Positions 1 through 8,097 of a stretch of 30,856 nt of DNA are shown here, piece after piece. Made by a program: the position numbers and the translations under genes. Position 1 is the first letter of the stretch; each line of letters opens with the position of its first letter. Location of the stretch: positions 1-30,856 of the forward strand of contig DASWCW010000229.1 in assembly GCA_036395835.1 (NCBI GenBank). Direction: 5' to 3'. The notes under the pieces are model-generated. The model worked only from the letters and a program-made list of their open reading frames with translations, ran no database searches and was not told the DNA's origin. Origin of the DNA: AP-16 sp036395835. Its GTDB lineage: Bacteria > Pseudomonadota > Alphaproteobacteria > Rhizobiales > Xanthobacteraceae.

Positions 1-1
1 C

Positions 2-1786
2 CTGGTGCCGAACGCGATCGAGCCGCGCGCGGCGATCGGCGAATACGATTCCGGCACCGACGGCTTCACGCTCTGGAACACCACGCAGAACCCGCACGTT
101 GCGCGGCTGGTCATCTCCGCCTTCGTCGGCGTGGCGCCCGAGCACAAGTTGCGGGTGATCGCGCCCGACGTCGGCGGCGGTTTCGGCTCGAAGATCTTCA
201 TCTATCCCGAGGAAGTCGTCGCATTATGGGCCTCCAAGCGCGTCGGCCGGCCGGTGAAATGGGTCTCCGATCGCAGCGAAGCCTTCCTCACCGACGCGCA
301 TGGCCGCGATCACGTCACCCACGCCGAAATGGCGTTCGACCGCGACGGCAAGATCGTCGGCCTGCGGGCCAGGACGATCGCCAATCTTGGCGCCTATATG
401 TCGACCTTCTCGTCCTCGGTCCCGACCTATCTCTACGCGACGCTGCTCTCGGGCCAGTACAACATCCCGAACATCTATTGCGAGGTCGACGCGGTCTACA
501 CCAACACGGTTCCGGTCGACGCCTACCGCGGCGCCGGCCGGCCCGAGGCGACCTTCGTGGTCGAGCGGCTGGTCGAGGCTGCGGCGCGCGAGATGAGCGT
601 CGATCCGGCCGAGCTGCGCAAGCGCAATTTCATCAGCCAGTTCCCGCATCAGACGCCGGTGATCCTCACCTACGATGCCGGCGATTACAATGCGTCGCTC
701 AAAAAGGCGCTCGAGCTCGCCGACTACAAGGGGTTCGCCAAGCGCAAGCGGGAATCCGCGCGCGACGGCAAGCTGCGCGGCATCGGTCTGTCGGCCTACA
801 TCGAGGCGTGCGGCATTGCGCCGAGCCAGGCCGTCGGCTCGCTCGGCGCCGGCGTGGGTTTGTGGGAATCCGCCGAAGTGCGTGTCAATCCCACCGGCTC
901 GGTCGAGGTCCTGACCGGATCGCACAGCCATGGCCAGGGGCACGAGACCACCTTCGCCCAGCTCGTCTCCGAGCGTCTCGGCATTGCCATCGACAACATC
1001 AGCATCGTCCACGGCGACACCGACATCGTGCAGTTCGGCATGGGCACCTACGGGTCGCGCTCGGGCGCGGTCGGCATGTCCGCCATCGTCAAGGCGCTCG
1101 ACAAGGTCGAGGCCAAGGCCAAGAAGGTCGCCTCGCACCTGCTCGAAGCCGCCGAAGGCGACATCGTGTTCAAGGACGGAAAGTTCACGGTCGCCGGGAC
1201 CGACCGCTCGGTCGCCTGGGGCGACGTCGCGCTCAATGCCTATACGGCGCACAAGTTCTCGGGCCAGGAGCTGGAACCGGGGCTGAAAGAGACCTCGTTC
1301 TACGACCCGACCAATTTCACGTTCCCGGCGGGCTGCCACGTCTGCGAGGTCGAGGTCGATCCCGATACCGGCCACACCGAGATCGTGAATTGGACCGCGG
1401 TCGACGATTTCGGCGTCATCGTCAATCCGATGATCGTCGAGGGCCAGGTTCACGGCGGCATCGCCCAGGGCGTCGGTCAGGCCCTGCTCGAAAGCGCGGT
1501 ATACGACAAGGACGGCCAGCTCGTGACCGGCTCGTACATGGATTATTGCATGCCGCGCGCGCACGACGTGCCGTCGTTCAAGGTCGATGTGACGGTGACG
1601 AAATGCCCGTCGAACCCGCTCGGCATCAAGGGCTGCGGCGAAGCCGGCGCCATCGCCGCGCCGGCCGCGGTCATCAACGCCATCACCGACGCGATCGGCA
1701 GCGAGCAGATCGCCATGCCGGCGACGCCGCAAGCGGTCTGGACCGCGATCCAGCGCAGCAACGCGTCCCGCAAGGCGGCGGAATAG
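2..1786 (+). CDS. coxL: Form II CoxL-like molybdenum hydroxylase large subunit (5' partial)
   Basis: This is the catalytic, molybdopterin-cytosine-dinucleotide-binding subunit of an aerobic CO dehydrogenase/xanthine dehydrogenase-family enzyme. The reading frame is open to the left edge of the window, so the N-terminal part is missing and only about 594 residues are visible. Cofactor-binding motifs are present in order: GGGFGSK, GSHSHGQGHE, GTYGSRSG, and near the C-terminus KGCGEAGA, whose Glu matches the catalytic base of the family. The active-site loop reads AYRGAGR. This is the form II signature; form I CO dehydrogenases carry AYRCSFR with the copper-ligating Cys. The real substrate is therefore uncertain and need not be CO. 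The FAD subunit gene follows 10 bases downstream. The small Fe-S subunit gene is not in view and probably lies upstream. Confidence 0.93.
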   Translation: MVPNAIEPRAAIGEYDSGTDGFTLWNTTQNPHVARLVISAFVGVAPEHKLRVIAPDVGGGFGSKIFIYPEEVVALWASKRVGRPVKWVSDRSEAFLTDAHGRDHVTHAEMAFDRDGKIVGLRARTIANLGAYMSTFSSSVPTYLYATLLSGQYNIPNIYCEVDAVYTNTVPVDAYRGAGRPEATFVVERLVEAAAREMSVDPAELRKRNFISQFPHQTPVILTYDAGDYNASLKKALELADYKGFAKRKRESARDGKLRGIGLSAYIEACGIAPSQAVGSLGAGVGLWESAEVRVNPTGSVEVLTGSHSHGQGHETTFAQLVSERLGIAIDNISIVHGDTDIVQFGMGTYGSRSGAVGMSAIVKALDKVEAKAKKVASHLLEAAEGDIVFKDGKFTVAGTDRSVAWGDVALNAYTAHKFSGQELEPGLKETSFYDPTNFTFPAGCHVCEVEVDPDTGHTEIVNWTAVDDFGVIVNPMIVEGQVHGGIAQGVGQALLESAVYDKDGQLVTGSYMDYCMPRAHDVPSFKVDVTVTKCPSNPLGIKGCGEAGAIAAPAAVINAITDAIGSEQIAMPATPQAVWTAIQRSNASRKAAE

Positions 1787-1796
1787 GGAGGCCTAC

Positions 1797-2597
1797 ATGT
1801 ATGCATTCACGTTCCACCGGCCATCGAGCGTGCGGCAGGCCGCGAACCTGCTCGCCAAGAGCGAGGACGCGAAACTGCTCGCCGGCGGCCAGACCCTGAT
1901 CCCGACCATGAAGCAGCGGCTGGCGAGCCCGGCCAGCCTGGTCGATCTCTCGCTGATCGAGGGACTGTCCGGCATCGAGCTCAGGGGCCGGTCGATCGTG
2001 ATCGGCGCCATGACGCGGCACGCCGAGGTCGCCGATTCGCCCGTCGTGCACGAGAACTTGCCGGCGCTCGCCGAGCTCGCCGGCGAGATCGGCGACCCGC
2101 ACGTGCGCAACATGGGAACGATCGGCGGCTCGCTCGCCAACAACGACCCGAACGCCGATTATCCGGCGGCCGCGCTGGGGCTCGGCGCCACCATCGTGAC
2201 CAACAAGCGTCGCATCCCGGCGGACGAGTTCTTCACCGGGATGTTCGAGACCGCGCTCGAGAGCGGCGAGATCATCACCAAGGTGATGTTCCCGCTGCCC
2301 AAGAAGGCGGCCTACATGAAATTTCCCAATCCGGCTTCGCGCTATGCGCTCGTCGGCGTGTTCGTGTCGAAACGCGGCCGCGAGATCCGCGTCGCGGTGA
2401 CCGGCGCGGCCGGCAACGGCGTGTTCCGCCTGACTTCGTTCGAAGAAGCGCTGCAGCGCCGGTTCGGGCCGAAGTCGCTCGACGGCCTGTCGGTGCCCGC
2501 GACCGGGCTCAACAGCGACATTCACGGCAGCGCCGAGTATCGCGCGCATCTGGTCGGCGTGCTCGCGCGCCGCGCGGTCGCCCAGGCGGCCGGCTGA
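1797..2597 (+). CDS. coxM: CoxM-like FAD-binding subunit of a molybdenum hydroxylase
   Basis: This 266-residue protein is the medium, FAD-carrying subunit that passes electrons from the Mo/Fe-S subunits to the acceptor. Both FAD-binding motifs of the family are visible: AGGQTLIP near residues 33-40, and TIGGSLANNDPNADYPAA near residues 109-126. Length matches the usual 260-290 residues. The ATG is preceded by GGGAGG at 6-base spacing, and the gene lies 10 bases after coxL, so the two are co-transcribed and very probably form one complex with a small 2Fe-2S subunit encoded upstream of the window. Confidence 0.94.
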   Translation: MYAFTFHRPSSVRQAANLLAKSEDAKLLAGGQTLIPTMKQRLASPASLVDLSLIEGLSGIELRGRSIVIGAMTRHAEVADSPVVHENLPALAELAGEIGDPHVRNMGTIGGSLANNDPNADYPAAALGLGATIVTNKRRIPADEFFTGMFETALESGEIITKVMFPLPKKAAYMKFPNPASRYALVGVFVSKRGREIRVAVTGAAGNGVFRLTSFEEALQRRFGPKSLDGLSVPATGLNSDIHGSAEYRAHLVGVLARRAVAQAAG

Positions 2598-2613
2598 GGC
2601 CGGCGTCCGTCCG

Positions 2614-2633
2614 GGGTTGGGCCGCAACCCTTT
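2614..2633 (+). terminator. Weak hairpin after coxM, possible attenuator or terminator
   Basis: A 6-bp stem GGGTTG/CAACCC with a 5-base loop begins 17 bases after the coxM stop and is followed by only TTTC. The 166-base gap to coxD holds nothing else recognised. The stem is short and the T-run poor, so it may only reduce read-through from the structural genes into the maturation genes. Confidence 0.25.
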
Positions 2634-2763
2634 CGACCCTATATTGCCGTTGATGCCGGCCGGCGGGCGGTCCCTGCCGGCCGATTGGTGCTTGTCGCGA
2701 ACTCGCGATCGCGGATGAGGTCTTGTCCGACAGGACGGCTTCGCACAAACCAGGCTCCGGCAC

Positions 2764-3693
2764 GTGAAAGCAACGAAAGCAGGCAATCTTCCGGGCTCGA
2801 TCGACGAGACCTTGTCGCTGCTCGCCAGGGCCGACTATCTCGCCGACCGCTCGCTCGCGACCGTGCTGTTCCTGGCGCTGCGCATGGGGCGGCCGCTGTT
2901 TCTCGAGGGCGAAGCCGGCGTCGGCAAGACCGAGGTCGGCAAGGTTTTGGCCACGACGCTCGGGCGCAAATTGATCCGCCTGCAATGCTACGAGGGCTTG
3001 GACATCGCCGCCGCGGTCTACGAATGGAACTACGGCGCACAGATGATCGCGATAAGGCTCGCCGAAGCCGAGGGCATCAAGGACCGCGAGCATCTGGCGC
3101 AGGACGTGTTCTCGGAGAAATTTTTGATCAAGCGGCCGCTGCTCCAGGCGCTCGAGCCCGACGTCGCCGGCGCTCCGGTGCTGCTCATCGACGAGCTCGA
3201 CCGCACCGATGAGGCCTTCGAAGCCTTCCTGCTCGAAGTGTTGTCGGATTTCCAGGTGACGATCCCGGAGCTCGGCACCGTGAAGGCCGCGCATCCGCCG
3301 ATCGTGGTCGTCACCTCGAACCGCACCCGGGAGATCCACGACGCGCTCAAACGGCGCTGCCTCTATCATTGGCTCGGTTATCCCAATGCCGAGCGCGAGT
3401 TGAACATCGTGCGCGCCAAGGTGCCGGGCATCGCCGAGCGCCTGTCGCGGGAAATCGTGCATTTCGTGCAGAATCTCCGCAAGGAGGATCTGTTCAAGGC
3501 GCCGGGCGTGGCCGAGACGCTCGATTGGGCTGCGGCGCTGAGCGAGCTCGACGCCGTCGCGCTCGATCCGGCCACCGTGTCGGACACGCTCGGCGTGCTG
3601 CTCAAATATCAGGACGACATCGCGCGGCTCGAAGGCACCAAGGCCAAGGAGCTGCTCGACGATGTGCGGGCGCAGCTGCGCGCCGCGGAGTGA
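2764..3693 (+). CDS. coxD: MoxR-type AAA+ ATPase, CoxD-like maturation factor
   Basis: This 309-residue MoxR-family AAA+ ATPase matches CoxD, which in carboxidotrophs is needed to mature the Mo active site of CO dehydrogenase, acting with the VWA protein CoxE. Walker A is GEAGVGKT (residues 49-56), Walker B is VLLIDELD (139-146), and a sensor-1-like VVVTSNRTRE follows near residue 182. The start is taken as GTG because the homologous region begins almost at once (SIDETLSLL). No strong ribosome site precedes it, so the start is moderately sure. The gene lies 18 bases before coxE. Because the neighbouring CoxL is form II and lacks the Cu-binding Cys, the exact maturation step it performs here is open. 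Confidence 0.92.
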   Translation: MKATKAGNLPGSIDETLSLLARADYLADRSLATVLFLALRMGRPLFLEGEAGVGKTEVGKVLATTLGRKLIRLQCYEGLDIAAAVYEWNYGAQMIAIRLAEAEGIKDREHLAQDVFSEKFLIKRPLLQALEPDVAGAPVLLIDELDRTDEAFEAFLLEVLSDFQVTIPELGTVKAAHPPIVVVTSNRTREIHDALKRRCLYHWLGYPNAERELNIVRAKVPGIAERLSREIVHFVQNLRKEDLFKAPGVAETLDWAAALSELDAVALDPATVSDTLGVLLKYQDDIARLEGTKAKELLDDVRAQLRAAE

Positions 3694-3711
3694 ACTGCAA
3701 ATCCGCCGACG

Positions 3712-4962
3712 ATGATGGATCAATCCGGTTCCCCTCACCCCGGCCCTCTCCCCAAGGGGGAGAGGGAGGCCGGCCGGCTGGCGCAGAACATCGTCTATTT
3801 CGCCCGGGCGCTGCGCGCCGCCGGCATCCCGGTCGGGCCGAAGACCATCATCGACGCGCTCGACGCGCTCAGAGCCGCCGGGGTGGGCACCCGCGAGGAT
3901 TTTTATTGGACGCTGCATGCGGTGTTCGTGAAGCGCCACGAGCACTCGATCCTGTTCGATCAGGCGTTCCGCCTGTTCTTTCGCAAGCGCGCCTATCTCG
4001 AGCGGCTGATGGCCATGATGATGAGCCAGGTGCCGGCGCCCGCGACCGAGGCGCCCAAGCCCGCGTCCCAGCGCGTCCAGGAAGCCTTGTTCGCCGGCCT
4101 CGAGGACAAGCGCGTGCGCCAAAACCCCGAAATCGAGGTCGACGCGCGGCTGACGATGTCGGAGAACGAGATCCTGCAGAAGAAAGACTTCGCCCAGATG
4201 ACGACCGCGGAGATCGCCGCCGCCAAGGACGCGATCGCCCGGCTCGTGCTGCCGCTCGACGAGCTGCGGACGCGGCGGCTCGCGCCGCATCGCCATGGCC
4301 ACATCATCGACATCCGGCGCACGTTGCGCTCGAGCCTCAAGGCCGGCGGCGCCTTCATCGACCTGAAATATCTCGGGCCCAAGACCAAGATGCCGCCCAT
4401 CGTGGCGCTGCTCGACATCTCCGGCTCAATGAGCCAGTACACCCGGCTCTTTCTGCACTTCCTGCACGCCGTCACCGACGCGCGCAAACGGGTGACGACG
4501 TTCCTGTTCGGAACCCGGCTGACCAACGTGACGCGCGCGCTCAAATCGCGCGACCCCGACGAAGCACTCGCGGCCTGCTCCTCGGCGGTGCCCGACTGGT
4601 CGGGCGGGACGCGGATCGCCACCTCGCTCCACAGCTTCAACAAGAAATGGGCGCGCCGCGTGCTCACCCAGGGCGCGATCGTGCTGCTGATCACCGACGG
4701 GCTCGAGCGCGATCCGGACGACAAGCTCGCGTTCGAGATCGATCGCCTGCACCGGTCCAGCCGCCGCCTGATCTGGCTCAATCCACTGCTGCGCTTCGAC
4801 CGGTTCGAGGCCAAGGCCAAGGGCATCCGGGCGATGCTGCCGCACGTCGACGAGTTCCGGCCGATCCACGATCTCGAGGCCATCGCCGATCTCTGCCGTG
4901 CGCTTTCCGCCGATGCGGCGCGGCCGATTCCGCCGCGGCAATGGTTGCGGCAGGTCGCTTGA
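3712..4962 (+). CDS. coxE: VWA-domain protein, CoxE-like maturation factor
   Basis: This 416-residue protein is the von Willebrand factor A partner of the MoxR ATPase encoded just upstream. The VWA domain fills the C-terminal half. Its metal-ion-dependent adhesion site is intact: DISGSMS (residues 235-241), the Thr in SGGTRIA (about 300), and the Asp in ITDGLERD (about 329). The N-terminal helical region (RLAQNIVYFARALRAAGIPV) matches the CoxE family start. The first ~18 residues before it, with the phrase SPHPGPLPKGERE, are translated from a palindromic repeat and are not family sequence. Two adjacent ATGs (3712, 3715) could start translation. If they are not used, a non-ATG start inside or just after the repeat would be needed. 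Confidence 0.9.
   Translation: MMDQSGSPHPGPLPKGEREAGRLAQNIVYFARALRAAGIPVGPKTIIDALDALRAAGVGTREDFYWTLHAVFVKRHEHSILFDQAFRLFFRKRAYLERLMAMMMSQVPAPATEAPKPASQRVQEALFAGLEDKRVRQNPEIEVDARLTMSENEILQKKDFAQMTTAEIAAAKDAIARLVLPLDELRTRRLAPHRHGHIIDIRRTLRSSLKAGGAFIDLKYLGPKTKMPPIVALLDISGSMSQYTRLFLHFLHAVTDARKRVTTFLFGTRLTNVTRALKSRDPDEALAACSSAVPDWSGGTRIATSLHSFNKKWARRVLTQGAIVLLITDGLERDPDDKLAFEIDRLHRSSRRLIWLNPLLRFDRFEAKAKGIRAMLPHVDEFRPIHDLEAIADLCRALSADAARPIPPRQWLRQVA
3731..3766. repeat. Palindromic intergenic-type repeat lying inside the 5' end of coxE
   Basis: A perfect 10-bp stem, CCCTCTCCCC/GGGGAGAGGG, surrounds a 3-base loop (AAG) and is preceded by CCCCTCACCCCGG. This is the familiar short repeat that often lies between genes in alphaproteobacteria. 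Related but diverged copies in this window are at 28459-28565 and 30417-30444. Read in the coxE frame it encodes roughly PHPGPLPKGERE. Confidence 0.8.
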
Positions 4963-5026
4963 GCGGCAATTCTCCGGCATTGCCGGACCGCGGCGCTCCA
5001 ACCATATTCCGGTACAGTCGATCAAT

Positions 5027-5031
5027 GGAGG
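5027..5031 (+). promoter_or_regulatory. Ribosome binding site setting the xdhC-like start
   Basis: GGAGG lies 5 bases before the ATG at 5037. It overlaps an earlier in-frame ATG at 5025, so the downstream ATG is preferred as the start. Confidence 0.7.
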
Positions 5032-5036
5032 AAGTC

Positions 5037-5360
5037 ATGCTGGCGCGCGACGAGGAGATCCTGAAAGCCGCCGAGGAATGGCGTCGCAGCGGACGCGAGG
5101 TCGCGCTCGCGACCGTCATGGAGACCTGGGGCTCGGCGCCGCGTCCGGTCGGCGCCAATCTCGTCATCGACGAGGAGGGGAATTTTCTCGGCTCGGTGTC
5201 CGGCGGCTGCGTCGAGGGCGCGGTGGTCGCCGAAGCGCTCGATGTGATCGAAACCGGCAAACCGAAGGTGCTGGAGTTCGGCGTCGCCGACGAGACCGCC
5301 TGGAACGTCGGCCTCTCCTGCGGCGGCACCATCCGCGTCCTGGTGGAGAAAATCGACTAG
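5037..5360 (+). CDS. XdhC/CoxI N-terminal-domain protein
   Basis: This 107-residue protein consists of the XdhC_CoxI domain alone, recognisable from GSAPRPVGANLVI and the glycine-rich SVSGGCVEGAVV. XdhC-family proteins bind the Mo cofactor and help sulfurate and insert it into xanthine-dehydrogenase-type enzymes. A complete XdhC is usually about 280-330 residues with this domain first and a Rossmann-like XdhC_C domain second. Here the second domain is encoded separately by the next gene, after a repeat-filled gap of 134 bases. The start with GGAGG is chosen over the ATG 12 bases upstream. There are 74 bases between coxE and this start. Confidence 0.88.
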   Translation: MLARDEEILKAAEEWRRSGREVALATVMETWGSAPRPVGANLVIDEEGNFLGSVSGGCVEGAVVAEALDVIETGKPKVLEFGVADETAWNVGLSCGGTIRVLVEKID

Positions 5361-5479
5361 TCATTCCGGGGCCGGCCCCCGGATCGGGTCCGGGGCAGGC
5401 TTCGGACGGAACCAGGAGCCCATGAACACGACGCGCGCGGATCCCGGATCGCCTCGCTGCGCTCGGCTTCCGGGATGAC
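5361..5479. repeat. Intergenic repeat element with inverted ends between the two xdhC-type genes
   Basis: The element starts immediately after the stop codon with TCATTCCGGGG and ends with CTTCCGGGATGACG, so its ends are near-perfect inverted copies (TCATtCCGG/CCGGgATGA). The inside holds further GC-rich palindromes, such as CCGGGGCCGGCCCCCGG. The form 'tcattccggg...cccgggatgac' is typical of short rhizobial intergenic repeats. No gene was recognised in it. Confidence 0.65.
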
Positions 5480-5494
5480 GGCTCAGGGAAAACG

Positions 5495-6187
5495 ATGCGT
5501 CTCGAAATCCTCTCCGCGCTGAATGCCGAACGCGCCGCACGCCGCGCCGCGATCGTCGTCACCGATGTGGAAAGCGGCGCGCAGCGATTGGTGAAGGCCG
5601 CCGATGTCGCGGCCGATCCGCTCGAAGACGTGCTGAAAGAGCGGCTGCGCTCCGGCAAGAGCGGCGTGGCGGAGACGAGCGAAGGCCGGGTGTTTCTCAC
5701 GGTCCACGTGCCGCCGCCGCATCTCGTCATCACCGGCGCCGTGCACATCAGCCAGGCGCTAGCGCCGATGGCGAAGCTCGTCGGCTACGACGTGGCGATC
5801 GTCGACCCGCGCACCGCGTTCGCGACCAAGGAGCGCTTTCCCGACGTGCCGATGCTGGCCGAATGGCCGGACACGGCGCTGCCGCAGTTGGCAGTCGACC
5901 GCTACACCGCCTTCGTCGCGCTCACCCACGATCCCAAGATCGACGATCCCGCGCTCATCTTCGCGCTCGCGCGCGATTGCTTCTACGTCGGCGCGCTCGG
6001 CTCGAAGAAAACGCATGCGCGCCGCATCGCCCGGCTCGAGGCACAGGGCGTGAGCAAGGAGGCGCTCGCCCGCATCCGCGCCCCGATCGGGCTTGCCATC
6101 GGCGCGGTGTCGCCCGCCGAGATCGCGGTCGCGATCCTGGGCGAGATCACCGCGAGCTTGCGGCGGCCGGCGGTGAAAGTGTCATGA
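5495..6187 (+). CDS. XdhC-family protein carrying the XdhC_C (Rossmann-like) domain
   Basis: This 230-residue protein supplies the part absent from the preceding small protein. After a variable N-terminal region comes PPPHLVITGAVHISQALAPM, a Rossmann-type start. It is followed by the XdhC_C hallmarks VALTHDPKIDDPAL, YVGALGSKKTHARR and IRAPIGLAIGAVSPAEIAV. In the family this region binds or presents the molybdenum cofactor for sulfuration and insertion. Its stop overlaps the start of the next gene as ATGA, which indicates translational coupling to the cofactor-nucleotide-transfer gene. The two XdhC-type products very probably work as one unit. Confidence 0.9.
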   Translation: MRLEILSALNAERAARRAAIVVTDVESGAQRLVKAADVAADPLEDVLKERLRSGKSGVAETSEGRVFLTVHVPPPHLVITGAVHISQALAPMAKLVGYDVAIVDPRTAFATKERFPDVPMLAEWPDTALPQLAVDRYTAFVALTHDPKIDDPALIFALARDCFYVGALGSKKTHARRIARLEAQGVSKEALARIRAPIGLAIGAVSPAEIAVAILGEITASLRRPAVKVS

Positions 6188-7824
6188 AATTCGGCCCGAT
6201 GAGTCTGGCCGAGGCGCTCGGCGCGATCGCGGTCCATTCCATCCGCAAGGGCGAGCTGGTGCTCAAGAAGGGAACGCGGATCGGCGAGGCCGAGACGGCG
6301 GCGCTGCAGGCCGCCGGGATCGAGGAGATCGTGGTCGCGCGCATCGAGCCGGGCGATGTCGCGGAGGACGAGGCCGCGGCCGATATCGCCGCCGCGGTCG
6401 CCGGCGATCTGGTCCGGGTCGACCGCGCCTTCACCGGACGCGCCAATCTGTTCGCCGAAGCGGCCGGCGTGCTGCTGGTCGACCGCGCCGCGATCGGTCG
6501 CCTCAACCGCGTCGACCCGGCGATCACGCTCGCGACGCTTGCGGCGTTCGCGCCGGTCGTGCCCGGCAAGATGATCGCGACGGTGAAGATCATCCCGTTC
6601 GCGGTCGAGGCGCGATCGCGCGACCGCGCCGTCGCCCTCGCCAATGCGGCAAAGCCGCTGGTGCGGGTGGCGCCCTACCGGGTGAAGAAGATCGGCGTGG
6701 TGTCGACCCTGCTGCCGGGCCTCGCCGACAAGGTGATCGAGAAGACGCTGAAGATTCTCGGCGATCGCATTGCGCCCGCGGGCGCCGCGATCGTCGCCGA
6801 GCGGCGCGTGCCGCATGAGAGCCGCGCGCTCGCCCAGGCGCTCGACGAGGTGCTGCGCGCCGGCGCCGAGCTCGTGATCGTGTTCGGCGCCTCGGCGATC
6901 GCCGACCGCCGCGACGTCATTCCGGCCGCGGTCGAACAAATCGGCGGCAGCATCGGGCATTTCGGCATGCCGGTCGATCCCGGCAATCTGCTGCTGATCG
7001 CGCAGGCTAAGGGCCGGCCGGTGCTCGGCGCGCCCGGCTGCGCGCGCTCGCCCAAGGAGAACGGCTTCGACTGGGTGCTGATGCGGCTTTTGGCCGGGCT
7101 CGAAGTAAAGGGCGAGGACATCGCCGGCATGGGGGTCGGCGGGCTCCTGATGGAAATCGTGACGCGGCCGCAGCCGCGCGAGGTGCCGCCGCCCGTAGCC
7201 GCTCCCGCGCGGTCCGCGGCCCGGCGCGTCGGCGCGATCGTGCTCGCCGCCGGACGCTCGACCCGCATGGGCGGGCCCAACAAGCTACTCGAAACAATTT
7301 CCGGCAAGCCGCTGGTGCGCATCGCCGCCGAGGAGGCGCTTCGCTCGCGCGCCGACCCGGTCGTGGTGGTGACCGGGCACGAGCGCGCCAAGGTCGAGGC
7401 GGCGCTCGCGGGCCTTGACCTGCGGCTCGTGCACAATCCGGATTACGCGCAGGGGCTCTCGACCTCGGTCAAGGCCGGGCTCGCGGCGCTGCCGCCGGAG
7501 GCGGAGGCCGCGATCGTGTGCCTGGGCGATATGCCGCAGGTGACGAGCGCGCTGATCGACCGCCTGATCGCCGCATACGATCCGGAACAGAACGCGCTCG
7601 TCGTACTCCCGACGTTTGCGGGCAAGCGCGGCAACCCCGTGCTGTGGTCGCGCCGCTTGTTCCCGGACCTGATGGCGCTCGAAGGCGACGTCGGGGCGCG
7701 GCATCTCATCGGCGCCTACCAGGAGGTCGTAACCGAGGTACCGGTCGAGAACGCCGCCGCCATGGTCGACATCGACACGCCGGACGGGCTGCGCGCCGCC
7801 AAGGCGGAAATGGAGCGGGCGTAA
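6184..7824 (+). CDS. Fused molybdopterin-binding / MocA-like cytidylyltransferase
   Basis: This 546-residue fusion has two parts. Residues 1 to about 335 resemble a MoCF/MoeA-type molybdopterin-binding region: VKIIPFAVE, then GAELVIVFGASAIADRRDVI, DPGNLLLIAQAKGRPVLG and CARSPKENGFDWVLMRLLAGL. After a Pro/Ala-rich linker, residues from about 347 form a nucleotidyltransferase domain with LAAGRSTRMGGPNKLL and a later CLGDMPQV. The second domain looks like MocA, which adds CMP to molybdopterin to make the MCD cofactor used by CO/xanthine-dehydrogenase-family enzymes. That fits the coxLM genes upstream. The gene is coupled by ATGA overlap to the XdhC_C gene and closes the cluster. Confidence 0.88.
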   Translation: MKFGPMSLAEALGAIAVHSIRKGELVLKKGTRIGEAETAALQAAGIEEIVVARIEPGDVAEDEAAADIAAAVAGDLVRVDRAFTGRANLFAEAAGVLLVDRAAIGRLNRVDPAITLATLAAFAPVVPGKMIATVKIIPFAVEARSRDRAVALANAAKPLVRVAPYRVKKIGVVSTLLPGLADKVIEKTLKILGDRIAPAGAAIVAERRVPHESRALAQALDEVLRAGAELVIVFGASAIADRRDVIPAAVEQIGGSIGHFGMPVDPGNLLLIAQAKGRPVLGAPGCARSPKENGFDWVLMRLLAGLEVKGEDIAGMGVGGLLMEIVTRPQPREVPPPVAAPARSAARRVGAIVLAAGRSTRMGGPNKLLETISGKPLVRIAAEEALRSRADPVVVVTGHERAKVEAALAGLDLRLVHNPDYAQGLSTSVKAGLAALPPEAEAAIVCLGDMPQVTSALIDRLIAAYDPEQNALVVLPTFAGKRGNPVLWSRRLFPDLMALEGDVGARHLIGAYQEVVTEVPVENAAAMVDIDTPDGLRAAKAEMERA

Positions 7825-7866
7825 GGAGCTAACGTACTCCCAACGTTGGTGTGCTATGTTGATGCC

Positions 7867-8097
7867 ATGACGAAAGATCAGGTAAAGAAAATCCTCGATC
7901 GGGTGCTGACCTGGCCGCCCGAGCGGCAGGCGGACCTCGCGCACGTAGCCGAGCTCATGGAAGCGCAGGACAAGAGCGCGTTGCAGCTCAGCGACGAGCA
8001 GCTCGCCGAAGTGCGGCGCCGCCGTGCGGAGAAGAATCCCAAGAGCATCACGCTCGCCGAGTTCAACGAGCGGCTGCGGCGTCGTTACGGGATATGA
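7867..8097 (+). CDS. Small antitoxin-like protein (putative partner of a ParE-type toxin)
   Basis: This 76-residue charged, helix-rich protein (MTKDQVKKILDRVLTWPPE... ending FNERLRRRYGI) resembles small antitoxins of RelB/ParD-like addiction modules. The assignment rests mainly on size, composition and position: its stop overlaps by ATGA the start of a ParE-like reading frame. The ATG at 7867 is preferred over an upstream GTG because the homologous-looking part begins there. It lies 42 bases after the cox cluster. Whether it is still functional without an intact toxin is unclear. Confidence 0.6.
   Translation: MTKDQVKKILDRVLTWPPERQADLAHVAELMEAQDKSALQLSDEQLAEVRRRRAEKNPKSITLAEFNERLRRRYGI

Noticed and set aside
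224..1732. Long open frames antisense to or out of frame with coxL, and many similar ones over the whole window (for example 2509-4302 and 20749-22737)
   Set aside because: They are Arg/His/Asp-rich or Arg/Ala-rich translations without family motifs and lie over genes with clear motifs; they result from high GC at third codon positions.
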